Counted from the first letter of the stretch, positions 30,601 to 44,450 are shown. The stretch is 64,000 bases of DNA from Bolinopsis microptera (GCF_026151205.1 NC_087084.1:844312-908311); one strand, 5' to 3'. The notes: generated by a model from the letters alone, not told the origin. Translations and numbers: made by a program.

Positions 30601-31843
30601 TGTATCTAATATTTTAGGTCACTGTCATTAGTTCCTTAGATTGAAAATCGTTTTGGTGATTCTCTAGAATGGAAAAGTTGGTTGATTCTAAGTGGTTAAA
30701 GGCTAAATCCTCAGCTCACATCCTTGTCACCAGCTAAGTATCAGCAACAAGCTCTCACGTTGTTAGTCGGTAGTTCTTACAGTTGAGATAAGATTGTGAT
30801 CATCTTGCTTCCATAATCACAGATTCTTGGGGTGTTAGGGATGTCCCAACCACACCAAGATGAAACAGCATCTCTGAATCTGCTCGCTAATAAAGCATAC
30901 CACCCTAGCTTTGAATGGGGAGACAGTTAGCCAAGCACCTGAACCCATGTTTCCTTGTACCTTGCATGACACCCAAGTATTTCATCCACTTCACTCATTA
31001 TCTCACAAGCTCCTTCTTCAAGCTAATTCTTTAACTAACTAGGCTGTTACTCTGCCCTTTATCTAATTTTTATCCAACTTCATCAGGGATGCATCCTGGT
31101 CATAATAGTCAACCAGCTCCTCTTTTATCTGAGTGACTCTGGTATTTCCTTTTTCCGCGATCTCTACTGCTCAACGCTAACCAACCACCCCTCATCTTAC
31201 AGGTACGCAGACATTCTCCTGTGCAGGTCAGTCACATTCCTCCAATAATTGCAGGAATGAACATTCTCTTGTACCTTCCTCACAATGGATGAAGAGTATT
31301 AATATGTTCTGGATGGTTCCATCACAAAGTCCAACCGAATGACAGAGGGCTTGTATCCAGATAGGGCTGCCGGAGTTCACTAGAGCAATTTTCTACAACT
31401 CTATTCTACATCCTTCACCCATTTTCTACTTTTATTTTTTGCATACGGCTCTCTAGCCTCCTCTCTCACCGATCATTTTCCCCAGATGATGCGCCCCATC
31501 GCATGTGATCCTCTAACCATATCTCCAATAAAAACATGGCTGCTGGTAGTAGCCTTTTTGGCCCTTAGGATAAGAATAGTCTTCATTTTTTGGGGAAGTA
31601 GCCCTAACTAGGACCGTTTTCAAACGAGTAAAATCCTACAACAGCCCGAGTTTCTTCAGAGAAACCTGCGGCTGCATCACCAACACACCCCTTGCATCAA
31701 TTGTAAGCTGTAGCCGCTGTTACAGGCCAGTATTCTCGGTATAATCCACGATGCTTATTTACATTACCCGATATCAAAGTTTGGTGTGGTAACTCTCTGC
31801 AGTGGCTCCTAAAATGTACAAAGGACTTTCTGTTACCAGCAAC
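30600..31843 (-). mobile_element. Left outer arm of a long diverged inverted repeat
   Basis: The reverse complement aligns by eye along its length with 38,455-39,640. Examples are AACATGGCTGCTGGTAGTAG (31,535) against the complement of 38,735-38,755, and TGTGCAGGTCAGTCACATTC against 39,000. It contains a decayed copy of the same retroelement-like ORF as the right arm (minus strand). The far end of the match is not sharp. Confidence 0.75.
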
Positions 31844-34800
31844 AGTTTTTATACTTCAACACTACTATATAACAAATAATTTGGGACCCCTAAACTGCAA
31901 CTTTACTCAAATTTGTCACTACTAACCCCCCCCGTGACTACATTAGAGACTCGCCGTCCAACAGGATCTTCTTGTGTTGCCCCAAAGATGAATCAATGAA
32001 ATTAAAGTGGCCGGTTCGGTGTCTTCGAATTATGTACCATTACGGATAATACAATGATTAAAAGATCCTCGACAGCTGAGAAAATGGACTTGTGTGCAAA
32101 CTGTGCATTGAAAAAACCCAAGTAAAAGATGAAACGGTATGTTGTATCAATTGTAAAAAAGTTGTTTCATGCCCTCTGTGTGGCTTCCTGTTCAAATGAC
32201 TCAACAGTGCTAGCCCAAGTCTAAGTCATTGCCTAATAATCCCTGGACCAAGTCTTTCTACACAGCCTTTTGTACAAAACAAGTTCGAACAAAAGTAAAG
32301 AACAACATATGGAAACTTCCTTATGTTGAATCCTTGCTTTACACATCATCAGTGAATCAGACTAGCACAACTAATGATCATGTTCAGTTCTTGACAACAG
32401 AGTAACACACTTAGCTAGTGATGTCACAGAGATTATAGAAATTATTGAGAATGTAATTGCTGGGAATCTATTAACATCCCTGTTATATCTCATCTCGACA
32501 CCCAAAGCACAGTGTACCTTGAACCAGCTACTGATCAGGTGAAACGTGTGGCTCGATGAAATAAGAACAAACCTTGCTGTTGTTACAAAAGGTGCTATGT
32601 TCCATGTAAATATCTAGAAAAGACATGGGTTGAGAATGCATCCAGTTCATAAGCAATATGTTGATAGTAAGGTGATCAAGTACTCCATATCAGCCAAACC
32701 CAAGCTGCACGAATAATCTGAGACAAGCTATATCACAGGTATAGCGCTAATCAACTGAAAAACAACCAAAGCAAAGATATCCCACTATATCTCATTGTTG
32801 GCTACCTAAGGATTTTAATAAGATCACAAAAAGAAAAGAACACCATCCTGAAGCCAAAATCCTACATTCTCACTCCTCAAAGCAACTCTTCACTGTTGAT
32901 GTTCGGTCCTTTGAAACCTCTCCGTCAAACCAAAATATCAACAACATCATAAGGTTGAGTGATAATATTTAGAATTTGCTATAGCGAAAGATAATAATAA
33001 CAGGTTTTCTTTTTTCCGGTTTAACTGTCTTGCCATGTGTAGACCAATTCATTACATAAAAGATGTAACACGTGTCAAGGCTTTGTCACTATTCCTAAGA
33101 CTTTGTAAAACGAGTTATGTGGGTTCACGCGCCGCCCCTGGACATGAAACTCACAATGTGATAAAAGGACAACAATTCAGAGGAGAAAAAATGTCTAATA
33201 TGCCCACATACTGTTGTATCAACTGCAAAAAGTCTGGCTCCACCTGATGATTTATGTAAACAGCGGCATTTTCTACTGATGAGTGTCCTTTCTTACCAGG
33301 TTCACAAAGAAAAACATAAAGCTCCCTATCTTATTATTCAAAAAAACTAGTTCCTCCATACCAATAGAAATTGCTTCAACTTCCGATAATGATCTGGAAG
33401 CTAAAGTCTAATAATAATGTGTGACGACATTATGTCTTACCTTCAAATCATGATTGTAGACGTTGCTATTGTAAACTGAAACCGGTTTATCTGACCAAAG
33501 CCATACACAAACAGCATTATAAAATCATATGGCTACAGTATTGTTCATGATTTCAGAGCAAAACAACAGAAGGTGCACTGCCCCCTCCCTGATTTACAAC
33601 ATGGCATTACATTTTTCTGTTTGTTAATTTGAAAAGTTCCGAACCTGACAACCTTTGAATCATCGCTGATCTATAAAGTGCACTCCTGCCCTGAAGATCC
33701 TTTTCCCTATGCATCTATCGAACTGGCCTTCGTCAAAGAAGTTCTTTGAGGAACTGATGACTTATTGGGTTCTGCAAGTCCTGAAAAGTGACTAAAATAC
33801 TAATTGGAGAGATTTCAATATTCACTCAGAGTCCAATTACTGTAAACTCAACAGAACTGCCTGCATGACCACCTCACTTATGTTTTCAAGCAACTATTGA
33901 AAATCCGAACCCACATGTGGAGAACTATTGACCTCTCTCTTTGACCAGAGTAAACTGATTGAAACGTCTACAATTGTAATCCTGAAAAAACTGTACCCTG
34001 ATATCACTTCCCCCATATTGCCACCAAGAATTCAAACTACCTCAAAAGCTCCTAAAACAATCCAATACTAACCACCGTAAAACCGTGGATTGTGATCAGT
34101 TGCGATTGATTTACTGATGTGTTCTCAGACTATGAATTGCAGACTGCTTTGTTGATCTTTTGTGAACAGTTTTTTCCAATGCATTGTAGTGTCCTCGATG
34201 AACATGCACCTTTGTCCTAAAGACTATAAGCTTTTGTTCCCCATGCTCCCTGTGTGATTCTGAGTTACAAAGATCAAGGAAACTTAAGAAGGAAAGCCTG
34301 ATAGAACTAAGCATAATATGAGGAGAACAGGATAACTCTTTGAAGTGATCCGAGATTGAAACAACAAACATGGCTACATCTTAAAAAACAACAGTATTAT
34401 AACTGTACTTGACAAAAATCAACATGAGTAAAGCATATATACATTGTCAATGTGAGCTCTTGACAACACAGAATAAACTCCTCTCCAGAATCAAAGATTT
34501 TCAAAACTTGCAGTGATTTAAATCACTATTCAATGAAAGAACAAGAACATTAGGAAAGATTTCCCCAGCATAGAAGATTTTGATGTTGATAAACACATTA
34601 TGAATCAACAGAACAATTCCAACGTGTAGTCTTATAATAAGTTGAACCATGCAACAAGATACTGTCTGAAATAATCTAAGAAAGTGAATCAGTGTGCACC
34701 ATCTGATTTTCTTCAACACTGTCCTCAAAGACAATATCCCAAGTTTCTATCCTGTCTTGTGCAAACTGTGACCAGTCTCTCTAAGGTCACATTCGACGTA

Positions 34801-36378
34801 TTGAAGACTGCTGACATATCCCCTACCATCAAGACCACAAACTTGATCCTCAAGACTTCAAGAGCTATCGACCTATATCTAACCCTCTTTTCTGATACTC
34901 ATCGCGAAGTTTGTGCTGAAAAAGTTAATACATCTGGCCTAAAAAATCTCAAGGTTCCACTGCAATCTGCCTATAAGCATTCCATTCTAACTAAGACCAT
35001 CTTGTTAAAAGAACAAATGACTACTGCTGGCAAAAGTGTTAGCCAAATCCACCACTCTGATCTCAGAGCCTCGATTTATCTGCAGCCTTTGACACATGGA
35101 ACAACAGAAAATTACTCAAAATTCCTTTCGAAAGATCCCTATCGGAGGTACTACTGCTCTTAACTGTTCAAGAGTTTCCTGGTAGGCCCACTCAAAGAAC
35201 CAGAAAGTCTCTTCTACTAGTGATTACGATCATACTAAATTGTGTGACCTCAAGGTTCGTGTTGACCGTGCTATTCAACATATCATCGACTCTGTATAGA
35301 CCATCGAAAATCTGGATTCAATGTGCCAAGAAAGGCAGCATGGAACCACCAGGTATATAAACTTTCAAACCTTGTATCAGGTAAATGTTTTCTTGCTGGG
35401 CATCCACATTGGTGAATTGCCTAGTCATACACCTGGATGTTGAAGATTGCCTTCAACTGAATCCGGACAAACACAAATACTTTATCACCGCCTCACCTCA
35501 GTTCTATACCGGTCAGTATAGGGGAGTTAAGCTATCAAAAATACCTGGATCAGATTTTCACACAACAAAGAGCCTTGGTGTTTCAAATTGCCATCATCTT
35601 ACCGTTTTGAGCCTCAAATCAATTCCCTCAAAAAGCATTGTTTCAGACTCCTTAGAATGTAATTAAGGAGAAAATATCTCTTTAGTAAAGCCAGCCAAGC
35701 TTATAAATAACAGCATCATTGTTCTGCAACATTGGACTACGCAATGCGCTTTAATTAGAATTAGTGACAACCGCATCCACCTACTCCCAACGCGTTCAGA
35801 TGCAGCTGCTAAACTATAGTAGGACTATATAAATATGATCATCTAGAGACACTCTGAAGACCTTCATGGCTGCCTATTATTACAGAATTCAATATAAGTT
35901 ATTGCTTCTGGTCTATAAATGTCTTAATGTTATGGGACCAGATATTTAAGAGAATATGTTTAAATATGCCAATTAATCATCATCTTTATCTATTTGACTG
36001 AACCAAGAGTATATTCCCAGTATGGAGAAAAGATCGTTTCAGAAGGTTGGGCCCTAAATTATGGAATGAGCCTGCCTCTTGAAATGAAGAATTGCATTCA
36101 CTGGAATCGTTAAAGTGTAATCTGAAAACGTTTCTTTTAAACGTCTTTTTGAAATTAATTAATATACTACTTTTCAACGTTTCTACTGTTAAGTGCATAA
36201 CCCTTAAACCTTGTAATTTTAGAGTATCAAGTCTTTACCATTTTCTATGGTTTGAACCTAAATGTGGATTGCTTTTCAGTTTCTTGTATCCTGACTTGTT
36301 TTCCGTGGCACACTTGTGCATTTAATTGTTGTGCCACTATAACTATAAGTTTAAATTATGATATTTATTAATAATACA
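31843..36378 (+). mobile_element. Decayed APE-type LINE (CR1/L2-like) inserted in the inverted repeat
   Basis: Non-LTR retrotransposon relic with many stops and frame shifts. Recognisable blocks in order: a zinc-finger-like ORF1 piece (SCPLCGFLF near 32,170), an endonuclease end (DFNIHSESNYCKLNRTA near 33,810), RT block with the DPQDFKSYRPISN-like motif near 34,850 and QSAYKHS near 34,970, CLQLNPDKHKYF near 35,450, and the LINE C-terminus (LLLVYKCLNVMGPD near 35,910; RLGPKLWNEPAS; SLESLKCNLKTFLLN near 36,095). It interrupts the left arm between TACCAGCAAC and TTGGCTCAATC, which are contiguous in the right arm. Confidence 0.8.
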
Positions 36379-37160
36379 TTGGCTCAATCTTTGGAATCTT
36401 TTAAGACTCTCTAAAACCTTTCCTATTAAGACTGTCCCTTATTCTTTCATTCAATGTTACTCAATATCAATGACACTACGAGAAAACATGGATATAAAAA
36501 TCAAATATATAATCAAATTAATCGTCGAAAAGATAACCTAATAAAGTGGATAATGGAGGGTTGAAATGCAACGATAACACTAAAATATTACTAAAGTATT
36601 CTTGTGAAAATTTGGCAGTATTTTGCTTTAAGTACGCTCGATTTTCATACTACGTGTAAATTTGCAATATGCCGGCGCACCTAAAATTGGTTCCATTAAG
36701 AATTAATTATTTTGCCCAGAATTTATACTTGATGCATTTAATTATTTGTTATTAATAGACGTAGAGGAGATGAATTTCGAAAAATGTTGTTATAGGTTAT
36801 AATATATAAATCATTATATGTTATAATTTAATAATATTATGATAATTTAATAACAATTAATATAGTGTATTAATAACCTATCAAAATTAAAATGCGCGCC
36901 GAGTTGAACCATTTGACGGTAAAATTTTGGTTTTACTAGTATCACATTTTAAAATAGCACTTAAGGACTTAATATTAAGGTCTTAAGGCCAGAAAAATCT
37001 TACTGCAGCTGCAGGAGCGTAGGCTTGTAGCGCGAATGTGTTACTGTGTGCTGCGCCGCGCACAGAAATTAGCTTCGCACAGTGACTAGATCGCGGCAAG
37101 ATGCCCTACTGTGCCTCGCGCGCTTCGATGAATTTACATCGTCAATTAAGCACTTACACA
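36378..37160. mobile_element. Left inner arm of the inverted repeat
   Basis: Pairs with 37,880-38,455 in reverse complement: TTGGCTCAATCTTTGGAATC (36,379), TTCTTGTGAAAATTTGGCAG and GATGAATTTACATCGTCAAT (37,127) all have close partners on the other side. Confidence 0.8.
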
Positions 37161-37879
37161 GTACAGCGTTGTAGCGATGCACTATCACTACTTTGTCGCG
37201 CGCCATCAAATTAAGCCTTCTCGCAACCGATGCAGATTGGCGAGATGCGAAGGATTGATATCGTGAATCAACATCGTTACCAAATTTAAGGTTTACCATG
37301 ATACTCTTAAAATTCTTGCTTCAAATATTAAGGTCTATAATAAAACAAGCAAAGAAAGTCTGCTAACTGCTGATCAATTTCCTTTATCCAAAGCCTTTTA
37401 TTCATTTGCGGCGAATTTGCAGTTGAACTGCAACTTAAAAAGGTTATGTGAACTGATATCAAAATATATTACTGCTAGCTGATAACGGCTGCCACTACTG
37501 TCCTTGTCGACTCTTGTTATATACTTATAATATTGAATCAAGTATTTTAAGAGTATCACCGTTTTTACTGGGCAGATGGGCCGCGCTCACCTGTCATTCA
37601 CCGCCTAGTCTCTATCAACATTAAAGCCTGGGTCCTCAGGTAACACCCCGTTAACCTAAACCTCGGCAACCCGATGTTCTTTAACTTGTCATACCTTGTA
37701 ATCGTATGACCTCCTGCGCACCGAAGTGCTGCGGCTCCCCCCTGTATCGTCGAAGACGATACACTATAGTGAAGCGACAGTGGGTCCACCACTGATAACA
37801 CCTTTAAAAACGGTGTCATGTTCATAAAATCCATACGTCAAAATTTGCACGCTGCACTTACTAAATTGTTTTTACTACA
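37161..37879. other. Spacer of the inverted repeat
   Basis: No convincing pairing across the centre. It has a small hairpin GTATCGTCGAAGACGATAC at 37,745. Open frames at 37,069-37,299 and 37,598-37,834 have no recognisable family. Confidence 0.45.
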
Positions 37880-39640
37880 CAGCTTGACGCCTAATTGACG
37901 ATGTAAATTCATCGCAGCCGCGAGGCACAATAACGCATTTGCGATCTAACTAACGGTGATACTATAAAAATATTCGTTCCATATATGTGGACCGACGATC
38001 GAATCCAACTCGGCCGCGTCCTGTAGTTGTAACCTACAATTCATAACTATAAACAATATTTTCGAAATTTATTTCTTACTCTACTAATCACGACTATTTA
38101 AATGCTCAATATAATTCTGCAAATAATTAATTCTTAAGGAACCAAATTGTAGGTGCGCCGCGCATATTCGAAAATTACACCGTAGTATGAAAAATCGACG
38201 CTAAAAGCAAATACTGCCAAATTTTCACAAGAATACTTTAGTAATTTTTTTAGTGATATCGATGCATTTTCAAATCTCCTTTATCACTTTATTAGGTTTA
38301 TCTTTTCGAACGATTAATTTGATTACATCTATGTTTTCTCGTATGTCATTGATATTGAGTTACTCATTGATGAAGAATAAGGGACAGTCTAAATAGGAAG
38401 ATTTTAGAAGAGTCTAAAAGATTCCAAAGATTGAGCCAATGATATGTTGCCTGGTAACAGAATCCTTTGTACATCTTAGACCACGCAAGAAGTTACTCCA
38501 CACCAAACTTGATAATCGTAATGGAATACAAAACGTGATATACCCTATAACAACTCTGGCCTGTACAGCCCGGCTACTAGCTTACAATTGATGCAAGCTT
38601 GGTGTGTGGATGACTCTGCAGCAGCAGTTTCTCTGAAGAAACTCGGCTGTTGTAGATTACTCAGTTGAACGGGTCCTAAGTTAGGGCACTTCCCAAAAAG
38701 TGAAGACATTCGTATCCTAAGGCCAAAAAAAATCCGCTACTACCAGCAGCCATGTTTTATTTTTGGAATACTGGATAGAGGAGGCATCATCGGACCTCAT
38801 CTGGGAACAGATGCCATCTGGACTGTGATAGGGGAGAGAGGCTGTAAAGAGTTTGTCAGAATTGCTCTTGATGACCTCAGGCATAACCAAAGCCATCTTC
38901 ATCGGTGGACCTTGTGATGCGCACCACCAGAACACTATTAATACTGTTCCTCCCATTGGAGAAGTGTCAAGAAAAAGTTCATGCCGCAATTAGTGGTAGG
39001 AATGTGACTGACCTGCACAGTGAAGTCTGCGCTACCACCTGGTAAATGAGGGGTGTTGACGTTGACCTAGAGATCGCGAAAAGGAATACCAGACGTCACA
39101 TCAAGATAACAGAGGAGCTGGTTGACCTCACTATGGACCAGGAAGATCCCTGATGAATTGGAGGATAAAATTAGATAAAGGGCAAAGTTCACAGCCTAAA
39201 GTTAGTTAAAGATTACGCTGAAGAAGGCGCTTGCTGATATAATGAGTGGAAGTGGATAGACTACTAGGGAGTTCACTTGCAACTGTACAAAGAACATGGG
39301 TCAGGAGCTTGGCTAACATGTGCTCCCTCACATTCAACAGCTAGGTATGCTTATAGCGAGCAAGACTTCAGAGATGCTGTTTCATCTCTAGTGTGGTTTG
39401 GGACATGCCCTAACACCCCCAAGAACTGTTATTCTGGAGCCAAGAATGATCACAATCATATCCCCAACTGGAAGAACTACCGTCATAATAACGTGAGAGA
39501 CTCTTTGCTGGAAGACCTTAGACTGACTCCAAGAATGGTGAGCTGAGTATTTACCCCTGTTAACACCTATAGAATCAGCCAACTTCCAACAAAAACAACA
39601 ATGCTGATATAAGGCTAGGCTCGATATATCAGCAAGAGGA
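37880..39640. mobile_element. Right arm of the inverted repeat
   Basis: Uninterrupted counterpart of the left inner and outer arms, diverged by many small indels. Together the arms would form a hairpin-like structure of roughly 1.8-2 kb per side, flanking a 0.7-kb spacer. Confidence 0.78.
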
Positions 39641-39960
39641 GTAAATGAGCACATTTGAGAGGACTTTTCTTTGACATGCGTATTTTCAATCCTAAATCGC
39701 CTACATATCAGAGGAAAGACCATGCACAGCTCTACACTCTGCACGAGAATGAAAATAGAACCAGTATGCATGAACATGTCTACAATAATTGAGAAAGGGT
39801 TCATTTTTGTCCTCCCCTGTATTTACCTACACAGAGGAATGGCACCTGAGGCCAAGTGTTTTTATAAGGAACTTGCTGTGTTGATAGCCACCAGACCAAG
39901 GAGACTACAGCCAGTGGATATTAACATCAGGACACGCCTGACATGAATAGAAAGACTAAA
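39270..39960 (+). pseudogene. Relic of a retroelement protein C-terminus with nuclease-like motifs
   Basis: The frames read EHGSGAWLTCAPSHSTARY, SEQDFRDAVSSL, CYSGAKNDHNHIPN and RHNNVRDSL. After a frame shift they read ADISARGVNEH (decayed) and GMAPEAKCFYKELAVLIATR. This is the order seen in a widespread animal transposon ORF: a SGAWLT motif, EFRDAL, a Cys/His cluster, RHNEVRD, an ADI-x-RG nuclease-like strand, and a G-x-x-P-E-x-x-x-F-x-K-x-L-A block. The Cys/His cluster is largely lost. No RT core was recognised upstream. Confidence 0.55.
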
Positions 39961-42603
39961 AGGAGTGTCGAGGTAGCCAGTTAGAGGTGTACATGGAAAG
40001 CCATAGAGCTGGACCGCCCCATATCCAATGTCTCCTTCAACCTGATAACTGAGGAGAAGAACTACGAAGATAGACGATATCGATTTTGCTCAGGATTAAC
40101 TTTGTGCTCTGCCCTATTGCATCACTTGATTTAATTATTGTATAATATTATATATACTGTTAACATTTTTCACTCTTCAATATTAAAACTAGCTCAATGT
40201 CAGTAGGTCGTTATAATTTTTGTGTCACACACAGATACCTAACAGGTATTATGATTATTATAACTGTCTGTATCAACCTTTTCGAATTGTTCTCGAAAAT
40301 TTTGTTTAAATTCCCTGGTAGTTTTTTCAAGGTATAATGGAATAATATTGTAAAATGTCTATTGTATAATATCATTATTTTTATGCTACATCAAGTATTC
40401 CATTTTTGATGATGTAGAAATATGATTGCAAGCCGAAGATGTAATTGATTTAATTGTCCATTCTTAATAAAAATTTTTTGCGTTACTATTCGTTTAAAAC
40501 AGCGTATTTATACATGTTTAGGAGATATTTTGAAGCAGTGCAACGATCTAAGTCGGAAAACAAGTCACACCAAAGCCCAGATGCTTTATTCACACACTGT
40601 ACTGATTAATGTACTCTCAACCTCTGCATCCCTGCAACATACTGACTTCTTACTTGTAACCTTTATTTATAAAAGTTATTTTAATCGTATACCTCAAGCT
40701 TTCCTCCACAGTTTCAACCAAACTTTTGAAACCACTGATTTATTGCTATACTTTATATTAACTGAGCAGTCTGAACCAAGTTTTGATTAAATGATTCAGA
40801 TTATGATAGTGAGATCATTTCGTAATTTAATCAACAATAATGACGCTGTTAATTTTGTTGCGTGAGACACAAAAACCTATACACAACCAAAATTTGACAA
40901 TAAACACTACGCCTTACAACGCTTAACACACACATTACACCTAGTACTCTAGGAGACAATGATCCTCTAACGGCCTGTGCTTTGTGAATATACCGAAATT
41001 AAACGTATACTAGTAAATGTATCTAATTATTCAACCTAAGAAAATCATTAGTTTATGCTAGTACCTGAGTGCGTAATAGTCTAGTAGATCGTATGTATAT
41101 CTAATATTATTAACAAAGCAGTTCCCCCTCTTAATAAAGTCACCTTACAAGTGTACTTTTTTGAATAACTTGTATCCGTTTTTCTAACATTTATTCGGTA
41201 ATTAGTTTTGGGTATTCTAAAGTTTAATGGCAAATTTCTGATGTTTTGCGATACTTACTCTGTTACTCATTTTGTTTGATGGAGGTTTTTTTACTCAACA
41301 CAGTGTCATAATCACTTGAGTCCATGCTTATTGTTGGCTGCATGTTGCAGCTTTATGAATTCCCTAGCGACCTTTTAGCAATGATGATTGTAAGAAGTTG
41401 TCAACAAGCTTTAGCTGGTGCTATTGTGCTCCTATTCAGTGGACATTTTATTAAATTGTTGTGACTGTTACCACATGTTCATGCAACTTATTGTACTGGA
41501 TTCGTAGGGCACAATATTAAAAAAGAGTTTATTTTTTACTCTCAAATGCCTGTACTGTTCATTGTGTTTGCCCGACTTTTGAATTTCTTGTTTTCCTTTA
41601 TCTTTTCAGCCCCTCAATTCTGATTTATTGAAGAGACAGTCTAGTTAAAAATGACCGTTCACATTATTATACAGGTGATCTGCTGAATGACAATAGCCGG
41701 GAGTGAGTAAAGTTTTAAAGTCATGAACAATTATCGATTCAATAGGACAATTTACAATAATTGACAGTTATGATGACTAAAATAGGTCTGGAGCTAGAGA
41801 AAATAAAATTAAATGATACAAGCTTGCTAATGCATTTATTCGTCCTACACATTTAATAATTCATTATGTTTATGTGAAACTATTCTCATACTCTCCATCT
41901 CCCTTTCTTCAGTTTATTTGTAAATTTTTTATAATTATGGCAGATATATTTTATTTTAATATATAGCAATGGCCAAAACCACATTGTACATGTTTGGTAT
42001 CATATTTATGTATGCTACTTATTACTAACGGTATATAATTTCCAAAAATTTTCGGCTCAAGTCAGGACGCTCGTCCCACGAGTAAAGATGTAACTAGTAC
42101 ATACTTTTAGATCATCTTACCACGTACGGTGAAATGGTGAAAGTTTTCTTCAGCCTGGTGTGTTGAGTGCTTCCAAAGTTTTGGGATCCAAAAATAATGA
42201 TCACCATGAACCCTACTTATATTATAACAAGAAACTTTATCACCCAACTCAATGATTCCCGAAATTTTGTATAAGCAGTTACGAAATATATATTATATAG
42301 TCTACAAACGGTCTCTGAAAGAAAAGATAATAATTCAACACAATCTTCTTACCTGTAATTAAAAGAGTCCATTCACAGTATATGGTTACTGTAGAAAATA
42401 TTTTGCCAGTGGACTATTTGAGGTACAATGATGTGAATTCTGACTTAACTTAGGTAAAATTGATTACACAATAGACATACTTCGGGTGGCAACGTCCTAG
42501 AGAGTTCGAGACGTTGCATCATTTATAAAAAAACATTTTCATAATTTTACAGATATTTCCAAACAGTTTACCCCCCAGTTCCATGGCCGGATATTATGCC
42601 AAA
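39961..42603. other. AT-rich region, no gene recognised
   Basis: Scattered short open frames (for example 40,530-40,790) without recognisable similarity; probably decayed mobile DNA and intergenic sequence. Confidence 0.4.
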
Positions 42604-42805
42604 ATTATTAGACGGAGGCCATTTCCCCGTAGATCCATACTCCGAATGATCCTCACCCCGTCCTACTGTATTAGACGGAATGAAGCTCTCCGGAATTTCA
42701 CGGAGATAAAATCCTACAGTATCAACAAAATTACCGTAGGAATGGTCTCCGTTCGTGGAACGCAAACTCCGAAAATATACATAGACGATCTCTCCGTCTA
42801 ATAAT
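42604..42805. mobile_element. MITE-like element, 202 bp
   Basis: 14-bp terminal inverted repeats, ATTATTAGACGGAG at 42,604 and its exact complement ending at 42,805. An internal ATTAGACGGA copy lies near 42,670. No coding capacity; the target duplication is unclear. Confidence 0.65.
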
Positions 42806-43654
42806 TATGGCATAAGGTCATTGTTTATTATTCGGATCCAAATTTTAGAGTGCTTCGAAGAAAGACAAGCTTTAGCATTAAAATTTACTGCGTGCCTTCG
42901 TGTAGTGGCAAGGAAATTCTTTTCTGAGTTCCGTAAAGCTGGAAAATTAGGATCCAGATTGAAGTAAACGATGAACACTATATTCATTAATCACGGTGTC
43001 GTAGCACCTATCACCATTCGCATGGGTTTATTTGATAAATTTTCCTAACGAGATAAACAATTTGCTTTTATATTAAATACTTTTCAAATTCACATCATAC
43101 TATACCCCGATAAGAGATCTATTGCAATATGTTGCAATGGAGTTTCTGAAAAGTATATCAAACTTCCATTTTTTTCATTTTATTGTGTTGTAGACGATCA
43201 CTGAATTCTACTCTTAGATTGTGCTTCATCAATTACATAAGATCACGCAGACTTGATGAAAATAGGAAGACGTGAACTAGATTCTGCTATGCTATTCTCT
43301 CTTTATCAAATAGCACAGGTTAATTAAATAAAGTCAAGGTAGCTTAAATAAACAATCTTTGAAACATATACGTCGTGTATTTTACTAAAGTTTGTTGGAG
43401 GATTGAAATTCACTTTTCACATCATCAACTACTTTCGCAGCTCAGAATGGTTAAATTTTAATCTTAAAGTAAATGCAATTTATTTTTCAATCTGCGCACT
43501 GACAGCATTTGTTTATTTTTGGATGTTTTGAATGGGAAAGAGTTTGATAGTTCAACAATCATGCACATCATGTTTTATGCACTCGTGTTTTACTCTCTCG
43601 ATTCTCCGTCTCCCTCATGTTTGATGACCGACCCAGTGTTCCATCCGTAAATGC
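42806..43654. other. AT-rich region, nothing recognised
   Basis: Unique sequence between the MITE-like element and the start of the duplicated segment. Confidence 0.4.
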
Positions 43655-43920
43655 GATTACTCACTATTAATAAGCTGTTAATTAGTTTAATATTAACACA
43701 TGTAGTCTGAATTAATAGCTGATTACTCACTATTAATAAGCTGTTAATTAGTTTAATATTAACACATGTAGTCTGAATTAATAGCTGATTACTCACTATT
43801 AATAAGTTGTTAATTAGTTTAATATTAACACATGTAGTCTGAATTAATAGCTGATTACTCACTATTAATAAGCTGTTAATTAGTTTAATATTAACACATG
43901 TAGTCTGAATTAATAGCTTT
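43655..43920. repeat. Four to five copies of the 62-66-bp repeat
   Basis: Same unit as at 11,720-11,850 but with twice as many copies. TTTAATATTAACACATGTAG and the following TCTGAATTAATAGCT are conserved in each. Confidence 0.92.
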
Positions 43921-43970
43921 ATTATTACTCATGCTCTGCTTTATCCCATTCTCCCTCACTCATTAAGGGG

Positions 43971-43990
43971 GCCGGGGGGGGGGGGGGGGC
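43971..43990. repeat. GGGGGCC(G)n insertion
   Basis: A G run with one CC interruption sits between two copies of CTCATTAAG; the first copy of the region (11,880) has no such insert. Confidence 0.85.
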
Positions 43991-44125
43991 TCATTAAGAT
44001 CGTACCATTATTTTTTACATCAACTTTTACGTTTTCCACTGTTCGACTCAAAGATTACAATATTATCAAAAACTAAAATGTTCACAAATAAAGAGGTTGA
44101 CAAATTAAACAAATTATAATAACTA

Positions 44126-44450
44126 GCAGGAACCCGTATAATATAACCCTAAACGGTGTCAAGACTCAAAATACTAAAATAAATATTACCTATTTAATTG
44201 GCGTTTTTGACACCACTTGGGGGTCCAAATTTTCGGTTCTAAAATCATTATTCCTTGGCCAATTTTTTATTTTTTCATGCTGATTTGAAGGCCATTAAAG
44301 CATTTGACCCAGCCAAAAAAGTTCCAGTTGTATATCTTTTACGGTTTATGCGGAAAGTCGTTAGTCGCGTTAAAGTTGATGCCGTGGTGTCAGTAAAATG
44401 GCACAGATATATATATATCGTCTCGCTTTATATATAGTAAGATTACAATA
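44126..44450. repeat. Left direct repeat flanking the RT fragment
   Basis: Starts TAGCAGGAACCCGTA. It is matched, in corrupted form, by 45,097-45,440 (TTAGCAGGAAACCCCGTA; TTGGCCAATTTTTT; AAAGTTGAT; GTGGTGT). Direct repeats around a Penelope-type RT suggest pLTR-like ends. Confidence 0.6.

Noticed and set aside
43590-43862. Minus-strand frame with repeated SNQLLIQTTCVNIKLIN
   Set aside because: Translation of the 62-66-bp non-coding repeat that is also present in the first copy of the region.
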